From a candidate division WOR-3 bacterium (GTDB lineage: Bacteria > Hydrothermota > Tepidihabitantia > SM23-42): 55,148 nt of DNA. This document shows positions 54,165 to 55,148 of this stretch, one piece after another. Location: the NCBI GenBank assembly GCA_029858255.1, contig JAOUFJ010000017.1:1-55148 (forward strand), read 5' to 3'. The translations under genes and the position numbers were made by a program. How positions within the stretch are numbered: the stretch's first letter is position 1; the number at the start of each line of letters is the position of its first letter. The notes beneath the pieces were generated by a model. That model was not told the origin of the DNA, did not search any database, and saw only the letters and a program-made list of their open reading frames with translations.

Positions 54165-55004
54165 TTACAGAACGGTTGTCGCTGCTTTCCAGGCCGTGCG
54201 CGTGTCATAGACATGAGGGTCATGAAAGAACATCGCCGCCGTTCTGATCAGGGGTTTTGACTCACGATAGTTATTCATCGGGTTGATTAGGATGCCACGA
54301 ACCGCTCTGACAATTCCAGGAGCGCGCCTGCGGTAAGGGAAACGGAGGATTCTACCCGGTATATAGTCATTGGCGAAGATGTTATCCCATATCAGGACTG
54401 GTCGATTAACAGTTTCGGTGATCCTGGCTACATCCCTCTCGGTTATTGCCCAGGAGACAACATTCTTGCCGGTCCAAATCATGTCAATGTCCTTGTGAAG
54501 ATTCACCGCGACGTGCTTCAAATATTCGGTCTTCTTGAATCCACGATACTGGGTAGGGCAGAAGAAGAGACTTGTTTTCTCCAATCTTTCCTTAAGATGC
54601 TTGAAAAGGGCATTGGTTGCATCCACCTGCTTCTTGGCAGTACGAGCATCAAGCGGCACTCTTATATCGTCAAAGAAGATACTGAAATGGCGGATGCCAA
54701 CGTCTATCAGTGTGTCGATCTTCTCGATCACGTCACCGGTATCTGGCCTGTCACCCGGGCTCAATGCATATACGAAGTTGACATGTCTTTCCGTGCTGTG
54801 TTGATTGAGTCTTTCGAATTCCTTCAGTTTCCTGTCAGGGTACTTTTCCCGCCATTTTTTGCGGTGATAGATATCGGCCTTGGGTCCATATACATAGGTG
54901 TTGAGGTTAAGACTTCCGATAAATTCTATGAGGTCCAGTCTTTGTTCAAAGGTGTATTGCCTTCGGTAGAACCCTTCCACAACGCCGAAGATTTTACCGA
55001 CCAC
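54165..55004 (-). CDS. GH84-like beta-N-acetylglucosaminidase catalytic domain protein
   Basis: 279 residues from GTG 55004, overlapping the upstream stop by 11 nt. It matches the GH84 (NagJ/O-GlcNAcase) barrel: GVVEGFYRRQYT, LNLNTYVYGPKADIYHR, FVYALSPGD and the catalytic Asp pair in IFFDDIRVP (Asp112, Asp113). No signal peptide, so cytoplasmic action is likely. It is short: the C-terminal helical part found in secreted members is missing. It may salvage GlcNAc conjugates; the substrate is not shown. Confidence 0.75.
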   Translation of the reverse strand: MVGKIFGVVEGFYRRQYTFEQRLDLIEFIGSLNLNTYVYGPKADIYHRKKWREKYPDRKLKEFERLNQHSTERHVNFVYALSPGDRPDTGDVIEKIDTLIDVGIRHFSIFFDDIRVPLDARTAKKQVDATNALFKHLKERLEKTSLFFCPTQYRGFKKTEYLKHVAVNLHKDIDMIWTGKNVVSWAITERDVARITETVNRPVLIWDNIFANDYIPGRILRFPYRRRAPGIVRAVRGILINPMNNYRESKPLIRTAAMFFHDPHVYDTRTAWKAATTVL

Positions 55005-55148
55005 GTTTCAATTCCCTTAGCAGGTCAATCCACTCGCCCGGGTTTTCGCCTAATTTACGGATCTCGGCATCTCGATCTATACCGTATTTTTCCTCCAATA
55101 GCTTCAATGAATCCTGGAGCGCCTCTTCGCTCGATTCACTGTCCCTGA
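54994..55148 (-). CDS. C-terminal end of an unidentified protein (partial)
   Basis: An open frame on the minus strand enters from the right edge and ends at TAA 54996-54994, giving 50 residues: acidic helical start (SESSEEALQDSLKLLEEKYG), then IRKLGENPGEWIDLLRELKRGR. It overlaps the GH84-like start by 11 nt, as in an operon. Too little is visible to name a family. Confidence 0.5.
   Translation of the reverse strand, partial: RDSESSEEALQDSLKLLEEKYGIDRDAEIRKLGENPGEWIDLLRELKRGR

Overview
The window comes from the chromosome of an uncultured, probably diderm (Gram-negative type) bacterium. Envelope genes point this way: a beta-barrel C-terminus ending in Phe, a lipoprotein, an AsmA-like protein, RseP and type IV pilus assembly genes. 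No rRNA, tRNA, CRISPR array, transposase or phage gene was seen. Genes are packed into operons with many 4-nt ATGA/GTGA overlaps. The gene mix would fit a candidate lineage such as WOR-3/Stahlbacteria or a relative in the FCB area, but that placement is a guess.

Layout. 1-351: end of an outer membrane protein and a 9-nt tandem repeat. 352-4409 (minus): a murein-sugar salvage operon (NamZ, nucleotidyltransferase, AmgK-like kinase, AmiE-like hydrolase). 4623-12033 (plus): two PilB-type ATPases, PilT, PilC and a membrane histidine kinase. 12124-15619: truA, htrA, purB. 15668-17976: a serine-palmitoyltransferase-like enzyme overlapping a large GNAT-like acyltransferase, a candidate ceramide pair. 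18099-26194: a carboxylic-acid cluster with an isocitrate-dehydrogenase-like enzyme, two aconitase/LeuCD-type hydratases, an HD protein, a succinyl-CoA-synthetase-type pair and a short citryl-CoA lyase. This could cleave citrate in three separate polypeptides. 26195-28424: ktrA/trkA, TPR, DUF366-like, queE.

28445-32877 (minus): ispD, dxr, rseP and an unusual radical-SAM-like protein. 33062-39505 (plus): a coiled-coil lipoprotein, a LysM protein, then phoH, pgpH, ybeY and two CBS membrane proteins. 39546-42449 (minus): nadB, TPR, a 43-residue zinc ribbon, a J-domain/TPR protein and a small unknown. 42534-44540: ligA. 44661-48030 (minus): valS and two membrane proteins. 48065-48681: a repeat-rich intergenic stretch. 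48682-53929 (minus): DUF3467, cca, M50 protease, AsmA-like, fpg. 54165-55148 (minus): a GH84-like glycosidase and the end of another gene.

A recurrent signal is the promoter architecture. Twelve candidate sigma70-type promoters share a 16-nt spacer between -35 and -10. In ten of them the start codon lies only 4-9 nt after the -10 box, so the transcripts should be leaderless or nearly so. Genes inside operons and two promoter-proximal genes use ordinary Shine-Dalgarno sites. This pattern also decides several start codons (namZ, truA, ispD, valS).
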